Shown: positions 9,166 to 18,751, numbered from the stretch's first letter. The stretch is DNA of 64,000 nt from Pseudomonas sp. GD03919 (GCF_029814935.1 NZ_CP104582.1:3286001-3350000); one strand, 5' to 3'. Notes: generated by a model from the letters alone, not told the origin. Numbers and translations are program-made.

Positions 9166-9617
9166 CAAGGCGCCTCGGTTATCAGTCCGACATTGCCGAC
9201 ACCGGCCTGCTGCAAGCCGCCCATGGCCGCCATGACCGTGCCGTAATCAACCGACTTATCACCGCGCACGAACACCTGCACCTGCTTACCCTGACGGCGA
9301 TTCTCACTGATGATGGCCGACACGGCCTGGGTCATCTGTTCGAGATTGACGGCACGTTCCTGCTCGGTATCGACATCGACCTCGCTGCCCATGTTCCAGT
9401 AGTAGGTCTTGTCGGCCTTGATGGAAATGGTCAGCACCAGGGCGTCGTTATCCTGCGGCAACACCTCGCTGCTGACTTTGGGCAAGTCGACCTTGACCCC
9501 CTGATTGAGCATCGGCGCGGTGACCATGAAGATGACCAGCAGCACCAGCATCACGTCGATGTAGGGCACCACGTTCATCTCGGCGACCGGCTTGCGTCTG
9601 TTGCGAATTCTCGCCAT
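9165..9617 (-). CDS. tolR: Tol-Pal system proton-channel subunit TolR
   Basis: A 150-residue ExbD/TolR-family protein. The N-terminus NVVPYIDVMLVLLVIFMVTAP is the single membrane helix with the conserved proton-path Asp (about residue 21), followed by a periplasmic domain. With TolQ it converts proton flow to movement of TolA. The start at 9617 is 27 bp after the tolQ stop, and its stop overlaps the tolA start by one base. Confidence 0.96.
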   Translation of the reverse strand: MARIRNRRKPVAEMNVVPYIDVMLVLLVIFMVTAPMLNQGVKVDLPKVSSEVLPQDNDALVLTISIKADKTYYWNMGSEVDVDTEQERAVNLEQMTQAVSAIISENRRQGKQVQVFVRGDKSVDYGTVMAAMGGLQQAGVGNVGLITEAP

Positions 9618-9644
9618 GGTAAAAACCTGTCCTCTTCGCTCGCC

Positions 9645-10337
9645 TTATTCTTCCGAGGTATGCACTTTGCGGTGCAGGATGGCCTGGAACTCGTCAGCGA
9701 AGGTGTAATAACGACCGATCAGCATCTCGCCACGGGCAGAGAAGCGGTTGTAGGCGATGACTGCCGGAATCGCCGCGAAAAGGCCGATGGCGGTCGCGAT
9801 CAGCGCCTCGGCAATGCCCGGGGCAACGGTAGCCAGCGTGGCTTGCTGCACCTGGGACAGGCCCAGGAAGGAATTCATGATGCCCCATACGGTGCCGAAC
9901 AGACCGATATACGGGCTGGTGGAACCGACGGTTGCCAGGAACGGCAGAGCGGTCTCCAATTTTTCCTCTTCACGGGAGATGGCCACGCGCATGGCACGCG
10001 ACACACCATCCATCACAGCATCCGGGTCAACGCCCGGCTGCTGACGCAGGCGCGAAAACTCCTTGAAGCCGGCGCGGAAAATCTGCTCCAGGCCAGAGTC
10101 CGGATCCGGGTTGCTGCCGGCCTGGCGATACAGTTTGGACAGGTCGATGCCAGACCAGAAACGGTCCTCGAAGTTATCCAGCGCGCGCTTGGCGGCACGA
10201 ATAGCGGTGCTGCGCTGGAAGATCATCACCCAGGATATGACGGACGCCGCCACCAGGGTGAGCATGACCAGCTGCACCACCAGGCTGGCATGACTGATCA
10301 GGCTCCAGACCGACATATTGTCTACGTTGGCTTCCAC
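9645..10337 (-). CDS. tolQ: Tol-Pal system proton-channel subunit TolQ
   Basis: A 230-residue MotA/TolQ/ExbB-family protein with three membrane helices: about 15-37, and the two-helix region LPFLATVGSTSPYIGLFGTV and IATAIGLFAAIPAVIAYN. The GTG at 10337 has AGGAG at ideal 7-bp spacing. The next in-frame ATG is eight codons inside and lacks a site. It starts 2 bp after ybgC. Confidence 0.96.
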   Translation of the reverse strand: MEANVDNMSVWSLISHASLVVQLVMLTLVAASVISWVMIFQRSTAIRAAKRALDNFEDRFWSGIDLSKLYRQAGSNPDPDSGLEQIFRAGFKEFSRLRQQPGVDPDAVMDGVSRAMRVAISREEEKLETALPFLATVGSTSPYIGLFGTVWGIMNSFLGLSQVQQATLATVAPGIAEALIATAIGLFAAIPAVIAYNRFSARGEMLIGRYYTFADEFQAILHRKVHTSEE

Positions 10338-10339
10338 GC

Positions 10340-10792
10340 TTACTCTCCTGCTGCAATTGGACCCGGCGCCTGCGTCCCGGCGAACGCATGTCGCAGAGGC
10401 TCGGGAATGGCCCGGGGTTTCAAGTTGTCGGCGCGCACACAGGCCACCAGAAACTGCCCTTCGCAGAGCAGCACATCATCCGCAGCCCGCCTGACCTGTT
10501 GACGAAAGCGCAGGCTGGCACGGTTCAATTCGATTACATCGGCGCTGATCACCAGCTGGTCATCCAAACGTGCCGGCGCGTGATAACGCGCCTCGGCCGA
10601 ATGCACGACGAACAACAGGCCCTCACCGGAAAGCGTCGACTGGGCATAACCCAGCTCACGCAGGCGCTCGGTACGAGCCCGCTCCATGAATTTGAGGTAG
10701 TTGACGTAGTAGACGATGCCGCCCGCGTCGGTGTCTTCGTAATAGACCCGGCAATGGTGGCTGAACGGCTGGACTCCATTTTGCGCGCGCAT
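10340..10792 (-). CDS. ybgC: Tol-Pal-associated acyl-CoA thioesterase YbgC
   Basis: A 150-residue hotdog-fold thioesterase and first gene of the tol operon. The [22 protein letters not shown] region holds the catalytic Asp, D22, by comparison with E. coli D18. The second-half His seen in VVYHASY of E. coli is Tyr here (IVYYVNY). The family hydrolyses short- or long-chain acyl-CoA and interacts with phospholipid enzymes. The ATG at 10792 follows GAGGA. ruvB ends 53 bp upstream on the same strand, so read-through from ruvCAB is possible. Confidence 0.94.
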   Translation of the reverse strand: MRAQNGVQPFSHHCRVYYEDTDAGGIVYYVNYLKFMERARTERLRELGYAQSTLSGEGLLFVVHSAEARYHAPARLDDQLVISADVIELNRASLRFRQQVRRAADDVLLCEGQFLVACVRADNLKPRAIPEPLRHAFAGTQAPGPIAAGE

Positions 10793-10845
10793 ACTCTAGT
10801 CCTCGGCCTGCGGCTTGCCAATCCGGCCTGGTAACAATTTTTTCG

Positions 10846-11898
10846 TCATTCGTCACCTGCACTGAACAGATCGTCGGCGACCTGCTCGCCGACGCGCCTG
10901 GGAATGTTGAGGCCGAAGTGCAGATAGGCATGACGCGTGACCACACGCCCGCGCGGCGTGCGCATCATGTAACCCTGCTGAATCAGATACGGCTCGAGCA
11001 CATCCTCGATGGTATGGCGCTCCTCACCTATCGCCGCCGCCAGGCTGTCCAGCCCTACCGGCCCGCCGTCGAACTTCTCGATCATGGCCAGCAGCAAGCG
11101 GCGGTCGGAATGATCGAAACCGCGTTCGTCGACATCCAGCAGATTCAGTGCCTGGTCGGCAATCGATGGGGTGATGTGGCCAGTGCCACGTACCTCGGCA
11201 AAATCGCGCACCCGGCGCAGCAGACGATTGGCGATACGCGGCGTGCCGCGCGCGCGACGGGCAATCTCGAAGGCGCCCTTGGCCTCGATGGGCAAGCCGA
11301 GAATCCCGGCCGAGCGCGCAACGATGGTGGCCAGGTCATCAACGCCATAGAACTCCAGGCGCTGAACGATACCGAAACGGTCACGCAGCGGATTGGTCAG
11401 CATGCCGGCACGGGTGGTGGCACCGACCAGGGTGAAGGGCGGCAGGTCGAGCTTGATCGACCGCGCCGCCGGGCCTTCGCCGATCATGATATCGAGCTGG
11501 AAGTCTTCCATGGCCGGATACAGCACTTCCTCGACCACCGGCGACAGGCGATGAATTTCGTCGATGAACAATACATCGCCACTTTCCAGGTTGGTCAGCA
11601 GCGCAGCCAGATCCCCCGGACGCTCGAGCACCGGGCCGGACGTGCTCTTCATCGAGCTGCCCATTTCCTCGGCAATGATATTGGCCAGGGTGGTCTTGCC
11701 CAGGCCTGGCGGGCCGAAGATCAGCGTATGGTCGAGCGCTTCCGCCCTGCCCCGCGCCGCCTGGATGAACAGCGCCATCTGTTCGCGCACGACGGGCTGG
11801 CCGATGTAGTCGGCCAGGCGCAGCGGACGAATGGCCCTATCCTGCTGCTCTTCGCGCTCGCGGGGGGCGGCGGTAATCAGGCGATCGGCTTCGATCAT
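10846..11898 (-). CDS. ruvB: Holliday junction branch-migration helicase RuvB
   Basis: A 350-residue AAA+ ATPase that drives branch migration with RuvA. Walker A GPPGLGKT is at 62-69 and Walker B DEIH at 113-116; GATTRAGML and the C-terminal winged helix ([13 protein letters not shown]) follow. It lies 101 bp after ruvA, a gap filled partly by a GTAGGGTGG-type repeat. Confidence 0.97.
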   Translation of the reverse strand: MIEADRLITAAPREREEQQDRAIRPLRLADYIGQPVVREQMALFIQAARGRAEALDHTLIFGPPGLGKTTLANIIAEEMGSSMKSTSGPVLERPGDLAALLTNLESGDVLFIDEIHRLSPVVEEVLYPAMEDFQLDIMIGEGPAARSIKLDLPPFTLVGATTRAGMLTNPLRDRFGIVQRLEFYGVDDLATIVARSAGILGLPIEAKGAFEIARRARGTPRIANRLLRRVRDFAEVRGTGHITPSIADQALNLLDVDERGFDHSDRRLLLAMIEKFDGGPVGLDSLAAAIGEERHTIEDVLEPYLIQQGYMMRTPRGRVVTRHAYLHFGLNIPRRVGEQVADDLFSAGDE

Positions 11899-11973
11899 CG
11901 AGGCATTCCACTATAAGTCCATTGAATTGCACTGCCATGCGGCAAACCATGCAGCGTTTCCCAGCAGAAGGCC

Positions 11974-12004
11974 GGTGGATGAAACAGGCGTCATCCACCC
12001 TACG
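11974..12004. repeat. GTAGGGTGG-type palindromic repeat, copy b
   Basis: The minus strand reads CGTAGGGTGGATGACGCC...CATCCACC, an inverted repeat closely like the one at 46924-46952. The TAG stop of ruvA (12000-12002) is part of the repeat. Confidence 0.8.
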
Positions 12005-12605
12005 CCATGCCGCGCAGCGCGCGCCGGATCAAATCCTCACTGCTCATGCCATCCTCCTTGACAGCAGCCACAGCCCGACTGGCTTCCTGCGGTTTGTAGC
12101 CAAGAGAGATCAGCGCGCTGACCGCGTCGTTCTCCGCACTTGAGACTGCCTGAGCCAGTTGAGGTTCAGCCACCAGAGGCGCGATGGACGGTATCGACTC
12201 CCAGGCCTTGAAGCGATCCTTGAGCTCTACCAGCAGTCGCTCGGCGGTTTTCTTGCCGACTCCTGGCACCTTGACCAGCGCTGCGGTGTCCTGTGCCTGC
12301 ACGCAGCGCACCAGTTCATCGACTTCGAGCCCCGACATCAACGCCAGCGCCAGCTTGGGGCCGACGCCATTGAGACGAATCAGCTCACGGAACAGCTCAC
12401 GCTCACGCTTCTCGAAAAAGCCATAGAGCAGGTGCGCATCCTCACGCACGACCAGATGAGTGTGCAGGGTCAGCGGCTCACCCACTGCAGGCAGACGATA
12501 AAGGGTCGTCATCGGCACTTCCAGCTCATAACCGACGCCATTCACATCCAGAAGCAAATGTGGCGGCTGCTTTTCCGCCAGGGTGCCGCGCAAACGTCCG
12601 ATCAC
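12000..12605 (-). CDS. ruvA: Holliday junction-binding protein RuvA
   Basis: A 201-residue protein with an OB-fold N-terminal domain, two helix-hairpin-helix motifs ([22 protein letters not shown] at about 75-120) and a C-terminal RuvB-binding domain. Two GTG codons are adjacent (12608, 12605); the second gives the family start MIGRLRG, with AAAGGAA upstream. The gene ends within a repeat that supplies its stop codon. It starts 21 bp after ruvC. Confidence 0.96.
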   Translation of the reverse strand: MIGRLRGTLAEKQPPHLLLDVNGVGYELEVPMTTLYRLPAVGEPLTLHTHLVVREDAHLLYGFFEKRERELFRELIRLNGVGPKLALALMSGLEVDELVRCVQAQDTAALVKVPGVGKKTAERLLVELKDRFKAWESIPSIAPLVAEPQLAQAVSSAENDAVSALISLGYKPQEASRAVAAVKEDGMSSEDLIRRALRGMA

Positions 12606-12626
12606 CACTGTATTCCTTTGATCCGA

Positions 12627-13151
12627 TTACAAACGAAGACGGCCGCCACGCCGCTTGGCGCCGGCCAGCCCATGGGGAATGAGACTTTGTCGATGGTGGG
12701 CATGGCACAGGGCGATGCCCAGGGCATCGGAGGCGTCGATCTGCGGCTTTTGCACCAGCTTGAGCAGGTGCATGACCATCATCTGCACCTGTTGCTTGTC
12801 CGCCGCGCCGGTGCCGACTACCGTCTGCTTGACCTGGGTGGCGGTGTATTCGCTGACTTCCAGCCCCGCCTCCACCGCTGCGACGATGGCCGCACCGCGC
12901 GCCTGCCCCAACTTGAGCGCCGAGTCGGCATTACGCGCCATGAACACCTGCTCGATGCCCATGGTCACCGGGCCATGGGTGCGAATCACCTCGCTGACGC
13001 CGCGAAAGACGATCTGCAGGCGCTCGGCCAAAGGCCCATTACCCGTGCGAATGCAGCCCGAGGCCACGTACTCGCAACCGCGCCCGGTATCGCGAACCAC
13101 GCCATAGCCGGTAATGCGCGAACCGGGATCGATTCCTAGGATGAGGGTCAT
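12627..13151 (-). CDS. ruvC: Crossover junction endodeoxyribonuclease RuvC
   Basis: A 174-residue resolvase that cleaves Holliday junctions. The catalytic acidic residues D8, E67, D139 and D142 are all present. It is first in the ruvC-ruvA-ruvB order usual in Pseudomonas. A LexA-like dyad sits 8 bp upstream of the start codon, suggesting SOS control of the whole unit. No strong Shine-Dalgarno site is seen because that dyad occupies the space. Confidence 0.96.
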   Translation of the reverse strand: MTLILGIDPGSRITGYGVVRDTGRGCEYVASGCIRTGNGPLAERLQIVFRGVSEVIRTHGPVTMGIEQVFMARNADSALKLGQARGAAIVAAVEAGLEVSEYTATQVKQTVVGTGAADKQQVQMMVMHLLKLVQKPQIDASDALGIALCHAHHRQSLIPHGLAGAKRRGGRLRL

Positions 13152-13159
13152 GTCGGCAA

Positions 13160-13175
13160 CTGTCTATTTATCCAG
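13160..13175 (-). promoter_or_regulatory. LexA-like operator upstream of ruvC
   Basis: The minus strand reads CTGGATAAATAGACAG, which fits the CTG-N10-CAG LexA rule and differs at two positions from the Pseudomonas-type box CTGTATAAATATACAG. The arms extend to CAACTG/CAGTTG. It lies 8 bp before the ruvC ATG. Binding is inferred, not shown. Confidence 0.55.
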
Positions 13176-13273
13176 TTGGCGAGTATACGGGCGTCCTCAT
13201 GCGCCGTCACTCGTGACGCACCTGAGGAACCAGAGAAAACCGCAGAAGGGGCGCTGGGCAGACGCAGGGGGAG

Positions 13274-13296
13274 CGTAGGGTGGGCTTCAGCCCACC
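13274..13296. repeat. GTAGGGTGG-type palindromic repeat, copy a
   Basis: CGTAGGGTGGGCTTCAGCCCACC, a short inverted repeat in the gap between yebC and ruvC. A half copy of the GTAGCCCGGATG repeat lies nearby (13350-13361). Confidence 0.75.
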
Positions 13297-13365
13297 AGGG
13301 CCGCTTACCCATAGCGGACACACACGGACGCCACCCTACTCACCCTACACATCCGGGCTACAGCT

Positions 13366-14115
13366 TCAGCCGAGCTGCTCCATGATCTCTTCAGCGACTT
13401 CGGCGTTGTGATAGACGTTCTGCACGTCATCCAGATCTTCGAGCATGTCGATCAGCTTGAAGACCTTCTGCGCCGTTTCCAGATCAGTGATCGGCGCGCT
13501 GATCGAGGGGATCATGGCGATTTCCGCTTCCTCGGCCTTGAAACCAGCAGCGCTCAGTGCTTCGTTGACGGCATGGAACTCGGTGAAGCTGGTCGACACC
13601 AGGGCCGAACCGTCCTCTCCCATTTCCACATCGTCGGCACCGGCTTCCAGCGCTGCCTCCATCAGGGCATCTTCATCGACACCCGGCGCGAAGCTGATCT
13701 GCCCCTTGCGCTCGAACATATAGGCAACCGAACCATCGGTGCCGAGGTTGCCGCCGCATTTGGTGAAGGCATGCCGCACTTCGGCTGCGGTGCGGTTGCG
13801 GTTATCGGTCATCACCTCGACGATGATCGCCACACCGCTGGGCGCGTAGCCTTCATAGCTGAACTCGACGACGTTATCGGCTTCGTTGTTGCCGGCACCA
13901 CGGGCGATGGCGCGATCGATCACCTCGCGCGACATGTTATTGGTCAGCGCCTTGTCCACGGCCAGGCGCAGACGCGGGTTATCCGCCGGAATCGGGCCGC
14001 CGTGCTTGGCAGCGACCGTCAGCTCACGAATCAGCTTGGTGAAGATCTTGCCCCGCTTGGCGTCCTGACGCCCCTTGCGGTGCTTGATGTTGGCCCATTT
14101 GGAATGACCAGCCAT
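13366..14115 (-). CDS. pmpR: YebC/PmpR-family regulatory protein
   Basis: A 249-residue protein starting [22 protein letters not shown], the invariant YebC/TACO1 N-terminus. It spans the three usual domains and has the expected acidic C-terminal half. In P. aeruginosa the equivalent next to ruvC is PmpR, a repressor of pqsR; the wider family also aids translation of proline-rich stretches. It stands between aspS and ruvC as in P. aeruginosa (from memory). Confidence 0.92.
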   Translation of the reverse strand: MAGHSKWANIKHRKGRQDAKRGKIFTKLIRELTVAAKHGGPIPADNPRLRLAVDKALTNNMSREVIDRAIARGAGNNEADNVVEFSYEGYAPSGVAIIVEVMTDNRNRTAAEVRHAFTKCGGNLGTDGSVAYMFERKGQISFAPGVDEDALMEAALEAGADDVEMGEDGSALVSTSFTEFHAVNEALSAAGFKAEEAEIAMIPSISAPITDLETAQKVFKLIDMLEDLDDVQNVYHNAEVAEEIMEQLG

Positions 14116-14184
14116 AACTCACTCCATCTATAAGGTTTCACGATTACCGGGGCGTAAGAGTTTGAGTCTCTCCACCCCATAACG

Positions 14185-14212
14185 AAGAAGCCTGGAATCT
14201 CCAGGCTTCTTT
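14185..14212 (-). terminator. Terminator of aspS
   Basis: The hairpin AAGAAGCCTGGA-ATC-TCCAGGCTTCTT lies directly after the aspS stop (14220), with a modest T-rich tail (TTCTTCGTT) on the minus strand. Confidence 0.7.
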
Positions 14213-14219
14213 GACAGGC

Positions 14220-15995
14220 TTATTCGGCCTTGGCTTGCTCGCGCAGGCGAATGTGCAGCTCGCGCAGCGACTTGTTGTCGACAATACCCGGCGCCTGAGT
14301 CATGACGCAGGCCGCACTCTGGGTTTTCGGGAAGGCAATCACTTCGCGGATCGACTGTGCGCCGGTCATCAGCATCACCAGGCGATCCAGGCCGAAGGCC
14401 AGACCACCATGGGGTGGCGCGCCATACTTGAGGGCATCGAGGAGGAAGCCGAACTTCTCCTGCTGCTCCTCTTCGCTGATGCCGAGCACACGGAACACGG
14501 TCTGTTGCATAGCCTTGTCGTGGATACGGATCGAACCGCCACCCAGTTCGGTACCGTTGAGCACCATGTCGTAGGCACGCGACAGCGCGGCACCCGGATT
14601 GGCCTCCAGCTCTTCAGGGCTGCAGCTCGGCGCGGTGAACGGGTGGTGCATGGCGGTCAGGCTGCCGTCGTCGTTTTCCTCGAACATCGGGAAATCGACG
14701 ACCCACAGCGGCGCCCACTCGCAGGTGAACAGATTGAGGTCATGACCCAGCTTGATGCGCAGCGCGCCCAGGGCTTCGCTGACGATCTTGGCCTTGTCGG
14801 CACCGAAGAACACGATATCGCCGTCGACAGCGCCAACGCGGTCGAGGATGACGTTGATGTTATCCAGCGGGATGTTCTTGACGATCGGCGACTGCAGACC
14901 GTCAACGCCGGCCGCACGCTCGTTGACCTTGATATAGGCCAGGCCCTTGGCACCGTAAATGCCGACGAACTTGGTGTAGTCGTCGATCTGCTTGCGCGGC
15001 ATGCTCGCCCCACCCGGTACGCGCAGCGCGGTTACGCGGCATTTCGGGTCGTTGGCCGGGCCGGCGAAAACCTTGAACTCGACGTCCTTGAGCTGATCCT
15101 CCACATCCACCAGCTCCAGCGGAATGCGCAGGTCCGGCTTGTCCGAGCCAAAGCGGCGCATGGCTTCGGCCAGGGTCATGTGCGGCAGCTCACCGAACTC
15201 GACGTCCAGCACCTCCTTGAACAGGTTGCGCACCATGGTCTCGGTGATGCCCATGATGTCTTTTTCATCGAGGAAGCTGGTCTCGATGTCGATCTGGGTA
15301 AATTCCGGCTGGCGGTCGGCGCGCAGGTCTTCGTCGCGGAAGCACTTGGCGATCTGATAGTAGCGGTCGAAGCCGGCGACCATCAGCAGTTGCTTGAACA
15401 ACTGCGGCGACTGCGGCAGGGCGAAGAAGCTGCCAGCGTGGGTGCGGCTCGGCACCAGGTAGTCGCGCGCACCTTCAGGAGTAGCGCGGGTCAGGATCGG
15501 CGTTTCGACGTCAAGGAAGCCGTTGTCGTCGAGGTAGCGACGGATGCTCGAAGTGATGCGCGAGCGCAGCTTGAGCTTCTCGGCCATTTCCGGACGACGC
15601 AGATCGATGAAGCGATAGCGCAGGCGGGTTTCTTCGCCAACGTCGGTGTACTCATTGAGCGGGAACGGCGGAGTTTCCGCTTCGTTGAGCACTTCCAGTT
15701 CATAGCCCAGCACTTCGATGGCGCCGGAGGCCATGTTCGGGTTGACCGCACCGGCCGGACGCAGGCGCACCTTGCCGGTGATCTTCACCACGTATTCGCT
15801 GCGCACGCGGTCGGCCTTGGCGAAGCTCTCGGCACGATCAGGATCGAATACCACCTGGGCCAGGCCTTCACGATCACGGATATCGAGGAAGATCACCCCG
15901 CCATGGTCACGGCGACGATGTACCCAGCCGCAAAGGGTGATTTCCTGGCCATCCAGGCTCTCGTTCAACTGGCCGCAATAGTGGCTGCGCATCAT
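14220..15995 (-). CDS. aspS: Aspartyl-tRNA synthetase (bacterial type)
   Basis: A 591-residue class II synthetase with an N-terminal anticodon-binding OB fold, the catalytic domain with motif 2 [16 protein letters not shown], an inserted GAD domain, and motif 3 [12 protein letters not shown]. Pseudomonas enzymes of this type are often non-discriminating (they also charge tRNA-Asn); that is family knowledge, not read here. The frame is open upstream to 16094, but the double ATG at 15995/15992 matches the known MMRSHYCGQ start. No strong Shine-Dalgarno site is seen. Confidence 0.97.
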   Translation of the reverse strand: MMRSHYCGQLNESLDGQEITLCGWVHRRRDHGGVIFLDIRDREGLAQVVFDPDRAESFAKADRVRSEYVVKITGKVRLRPAGAVNPNMASGAIEVLGYELEVLNEAETPPFPLNEYTDVGEETRLRYRFIDLRRPEMAEKLKLRSRITSSIRRYLDDNGFLDVETPILTRATPEGARDYLVPSRTHAGSFFALPQSPQLFKQLLMVAGFDRYYQIAKCFRDEDLRADRQPEFTQIDIETSFLDEKDIMGITETMVRNLFKEVLDVEFGELPHMTLAEAMRRFGSDKPDLRIPLELVDVEDQLKDVEFKVFAGPANDPKCRVTALRVPGGASMPRKQIDDYTKFVGIYGAKGLAYIKVNERAAGVDGLQSPIVKNIPLDNINVILDRVGAVDGDIVFFGADKAKIVSEALGALRIKLGHDLNLFTCEWAPLWVVDFPMFEENDDGSLTAMHHPFTAPSCSPEELEANPGAALSRAYDMVLNGTELGGGSIRIHDKAMQQTVFRVLGISEEEQQEKFGFLLDALKYGAPPHGGLAFGLDRLVMLMTGAQSIREVIAFPKTQSAACVMTQAPGIVDNKSLRELHIRLREQAKAE

Positions 15996-16110
15996 GATCG
16001 TGTTTCGCTTCTCTAAGGTCTTGGATAGGTCAGGCAGCCCCCAGCGCCCTGGGCAGGAGCCACACCGCAGCAAACGTCCAACTGTACGTCGCACGCCGAT
16101 AAAGAGCGGG

Positions 16111-16116
16111 ATTATA
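16111..16116 (-). promoter_or_regulatory. -10 element for aspS
   Basis: A perfect TATAAT on the minus strand, 116 bp upstream of the aspS start. No convincing -35 is present at 16-18 bp, so this is only a candidate. Confidence 0.4.
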
Positions 16117-16193
16117 TAGCGTAAATCGCCATGACGCAGCCGCCCGGCAGATGGCTTCTATAATCGATGAAGCCTCCCGCCAGGAGAACGACC

Positions 16194-16679
16194 ATGCGCA
16201 GCAACCTGCCCAGCGACCTGCTGGAAGACTTTCGCCTCGAAGCCGCCGAGCAGCTACCACGCTGCGAACCACTGCTGATCGAGTTTGAACGAGCGCCCAA
16301 AAGCGCGGAAAGACTGCGCGAGCTGTTTCGCCTGATCCATACGCTCAAAGGCAACTTGGGTTACGTCGAGCTCAACACACAGATGCCGCCACCACAAGCC
16401 ATCGAGGACGTACTCGACGCCCTGCGTTGCGGCGCCATGACCTTCGACAGCCTGCTGGGCGATATCCTGCTGCTTAGCCTCGACCGGTTACGCACCTTGC
16501 TGGATCAGGCCCTGGAAGGTAGCGATCATAAGCCTGACAGCGGACAGATCCGGCAACTGTGCAGCGCCCTGCACGCATTGGCCACAGCCCCAGCCGAGCA
16601 ACAGGACGAGCGGATGCGACCCATTGAAAATGAACCGTTCGTTATCGACAACATCCAAACATCGTATTCATTGATATAA
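16194..16679 (+). CDS. Orphan HPt (histidine phosphotransfer) domain protein
   Basis: A 161-residue protein whose residues about 10-110 resemble the P1/HPt domain of CheA: an acidic helix ([13 protein letters not shown]), then [16 protein letters not shown] with the phospho-accepting His in HTLKG. No kinase, receiver or CheW domain follows; the last 50 residues look unstructured. The ATG at 16194 has AGGAG at 7-bp spacing. It lies between divergent aspS and dps, a place where I recall no gene in P. aeruginosa. The partner kinase is not in the window. Confidence 0.75.
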   Translation: MRSNLPSDLLEDFRLEAAEQLPRCEPLLIEFERAPKSAERLRELFRLIHTLKGNLGYVELNTQMPPPQAIEDVLDALRCGAMTFDSLLGDILLLSLDRLRTLLDQALEGSDHKPDSGQIRQLCSALHALATAPAEQQDERMRPIENEPFVIDNIQTSYSLI

Positions 16680-16759
16680 GCCAGGTTCATCCTGGCAGCC
16701 CGCGTGTTAGCCTTCACTCATCATGCGGGCCACGCCCGGACCAACTGAAAGGAGAAATC

Positions 16760-17230
16760 ATGGAAATCAATATCGGAATCGCCGAACAGGATCGCGCCGC
16801 CATTGCCGAAGGCCTTTCGCGCCTGCTTGCCGACACCTACACGCTGTATCTGAAGACCCACAACTTCCACTGGAACGTCACCGGCCCGATGTTCAACACC
16901 CTGCACCTGATGTTCGAAGGGCAGTACACCGAACTGGCCCTGGCCGTCGACGCCATTGCCGAACGTATTCGCGCTCTGGGCTTCCCGGCACCGGGCACCT
17001 ACGCCGCGTACGCTCGCCTGTCGTCGATCAAGGAAGAAGAAGGCGTGCCCACGGCAGAAGAGATGATCAAACAGCTGGTTCAGGGCCAGGAAGCCGTGGT
17101 GCGCACTGCTCGCGATATCTTCCCGCTGCTCGACAAGGTCAGTGACGAACCGACGGCTGATCTGCTGACCCAACGCATGCAGGTACACGAGAAAACCGCC
17201 TGGATGCTGCGCAGTCTGCTCGCAGCCTGA
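16760..17230 (+). CDS. dps: Dps-family DNA-binding ferritin-like stress protein
   Basis: A 156-residue protein of the usual Dps size. The ferroxidase signature [24 protein letters not shown] lies at about 33-56 with the expected His, Asp and Glu ligands, and ERIRALG follows. Dps dodecamers oxidise and store iron and shield DNA in stationary phase. GAAAGGAG precedes the ATG. It is very close to the P. aeruginosa protein that also neighbours aspS. Downstream is a repeat island rather than a simple terminator. Confidence 0.95.
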   Translation: MEINIGIAEQDRAAIAEGLSRLLADTYTLYLKTHNFHWNVTGPMFNTLHLMFEGQYTELALAVDAIAERIRALGFPAPGTYAAYARLSSIKEEEGVPTAEEMIKQLVQGQEAVVRTARDIFPLLDKVSDEPTADLLTQRMQVHEKTAWMLRSLLAA

Positions 17231-17235
17231 CCCCC

Positions 17236-17618
17236 AAGGCCCGGTTATCCGGGAATGCTGTTCACTTAAGGTTGCACACGTTTGGCTCCCCTCTCCCATT
17301 TATTGGGGGCACGCCTAGTGGAGAGGGGCTGAGGGAGAGCGCTGAAAACACCGCAAAACTGCCAGTTTTCCCTCTCCGAACGCGGCCCGCCCTAACAGGC
17401 CGTTGAAAAACGTAGGCGAGGCAGCCAATGCAAGGCAAAAATAGGCGAAAAAGCGGAGTTTACGAGCTGTAAATGAGCATTTTGAGCCTGTTTTTAACGC
17501 AGCAGTGGCAACGCAGATAGTTTTTCAACAGCCTGCTAACCCTCTCCCCAAAGGGGCGAGGGGACTCATCGCGTCCGACCATTTCTTATGTGAACAGCAT
17601 TACGCTCATCCGGGCCTT
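17236..17618. repeat. Outer MITE-like element of about 383 bp
   Basis: The ends are imperfect inverted repeats of about 34 bp: AAGGCCCGG...AATGCTGTTCAC at 17236-17270 and the reverse complement at 17585-17618. The interior is rich in CCCTCTCC/GGAGAGGG motifs. It has no coding capacity and fills the 453-bp dps-GGDEF gap. A second element (17396-17535) is inserted in it. Whether it is truly mobile is inference. Confidence 0.6.
17396..17535. repeat. Inner 140-bp MITE-like element, nested
   Basis: Terminal inverted repeats CAGGCCGTTGAAAAAC and the reverse complement of GTTTTTCAACAGCCTG enclose the 140 bp. CTAA flanks both sides (17392-17395, 17536-17539). Removing the element and one CTAA restores a continuous outer sequence (GCCCGCCCTAACCCTCTCC). 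The interior shares blocks (GCGTTAAAAACAGGCTC, ATGCTCAT.TAC) with the larger elements at 45979 and 59892. Confidence 0.7.
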
Positions 17619-17683
17619 TTCATTAGGCACATAGTTATCCCCTGATCTATGCTCTGGCCATTAGCCAGCGAGTTCCTGCCGCA

Positions 17684-18751
17684 ATGAGTCAAGCAAACAA
17701 ACCGCCCAGCATCATCACCCTCTACCCGGAAGAAACCCGCGAGGCGGCGGAACTACTGAAACAAGCGGTGCCGCTGATGATGCGCCACGCCATACCGCCC
17801 AACCCGGTGCACTATGCACTCTGGTACACCTACAGCAGAGGCAGCGAACCCGAGCTCAACCGACGCCTGGACAAGGTGGTCGAGGACTTCGACGTATTCC
17901 CCCCGGAAACCGCCAGCCGCCTGTTTCGCGACTACATCATCCGCGGCGAACTGGAAGAAGCACGCGCCGGCCAGCAACAAGTCATCGAGCTGGTCGACGA
18001 TATCGAAGGCGAAGTCTCCAGCAGCGTGATCGGTAGCCAGCACTACCAGCAGAGCCTGAGCCAGGGTCTCAGCGCCCTGCAGGAGCCGATCATCGACGAT
18101 CTGCCGGGCGTGCTCAGCGAGCTGCAGGAAAGCACGCAACTGATGCACGACCAGCAGGAAAAATTCCTCTATCGCCTGCGCGCCGCACAGCAGGAAATAA
18201 CCCATCTGCGCAGCCAACTGGAGCGCGCCCACCTGGCTGCAACGCTCGACAGCCTGACCCGCGTATTCAATCGCCACGCCTTTACCCGCCTGCTGGAACG
18301 CGCCCTGAGCGAGTCAACAGACGGGCTGGCGCTGCTGATGCTGGATATCGATCATTTCAAGCAGTTCAACGACCAGTACGGCCACCCCCTGGGCGACCGC
18401 GTACTCCAGCATGTCGGCCAACTGCTGCGCAACCTGTTGCCACCCGAGGCTTTCGCAGCGCGCTATGGGGGCGAGGAGTTCTGCGTCGTGCTGCGCAATT
18501 GCGCCAGCCTGAGCGAAGTACTGACCTTCGCCGAACAATTGCGCAACAAGATTCAGTCCCTGCGGGTCAAGGTCAGACGCACCGACCAGGTTCTCGACAG
18601 CATCACTGCGTCCTTCGGCTGCGCTCTGGCCGAAAACGGTGACACGTTCGAATCCCTCCTGACCCGTGCCGATGATGCGCTCTATCGAGCCAAGCGTGCA
18701 GGACGCAATCAGGTACACCCCGCGATCAGCGAAGCGATAGTAAGCGCTTGA
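17684..18751 (+). CDS. Diguanylate cyclase (GGDEF domain)
   Basis: A 355-residue soluble protein. An N-terminal alpha-helical region of about 170 residues, with a coiled coil near 150-185, precedes a GGDEF domain. The active-site loop is GGEEF at 262-266, and LDIDHFKQFND holds the Mg2+/GTP-binding Asp at 221-230. It should make cyclic-di-GMP. No RxxD inhibitory site is seen just before GGEEF (LLPPEAFAARY instead), so product inhibition may be weak. No membrane segment is seen. Confidence 0.92.
   Translation: MSQANKPPSIITLYPEETREAAELLKQAVPLMMRHAIPPNPVHYALWYTYSRGSEPELNRRLDKVVEDFDVFPPETASRLFRDYIIRGELEEARAGQQQVIELVDDIEGEVSSSVIGSQHYQQSLSQGLSALQEPIIDDLPGVLSELQESTQLMHDQQEKFLYRLRAAQQEITHLRSQLERAHLAATLDSLTRVFNRHAFTRLLERALSESTDGLALLMLDIDHFKQFNDQYGHPLGDRVLQHVGQLLRNLLPPEAFAARYGGEEFCVVLRNCASLSEVLTFAEQLRNKIQSLRVKVRRTDQVLDSITASFGCALAENGDTFESLLTRADDALYRAKRAGRNQVHPAISEAIVSA

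Noticed and set aside
8239..9246. 335-codon plus-strand frame with Leu/Phe-rich stretches in tolA
   Set aside because: Hydrophobic appearance is the antisense of the Ala/Lys/Glu TolA repeats, not a real membrane protein.
14211..16016. 601-codon plus-strand frame across aspS
   Set aside because: Antisense to AspRS with no recognisable domain or ribosome site.
17236..17618. Repeat island considered as a small RNA gene or phage attachment site
   Set aside because: No tRNA end, integrase or clear promoter; inverted ends and flanking CTAA fit transposon-like insertion better.
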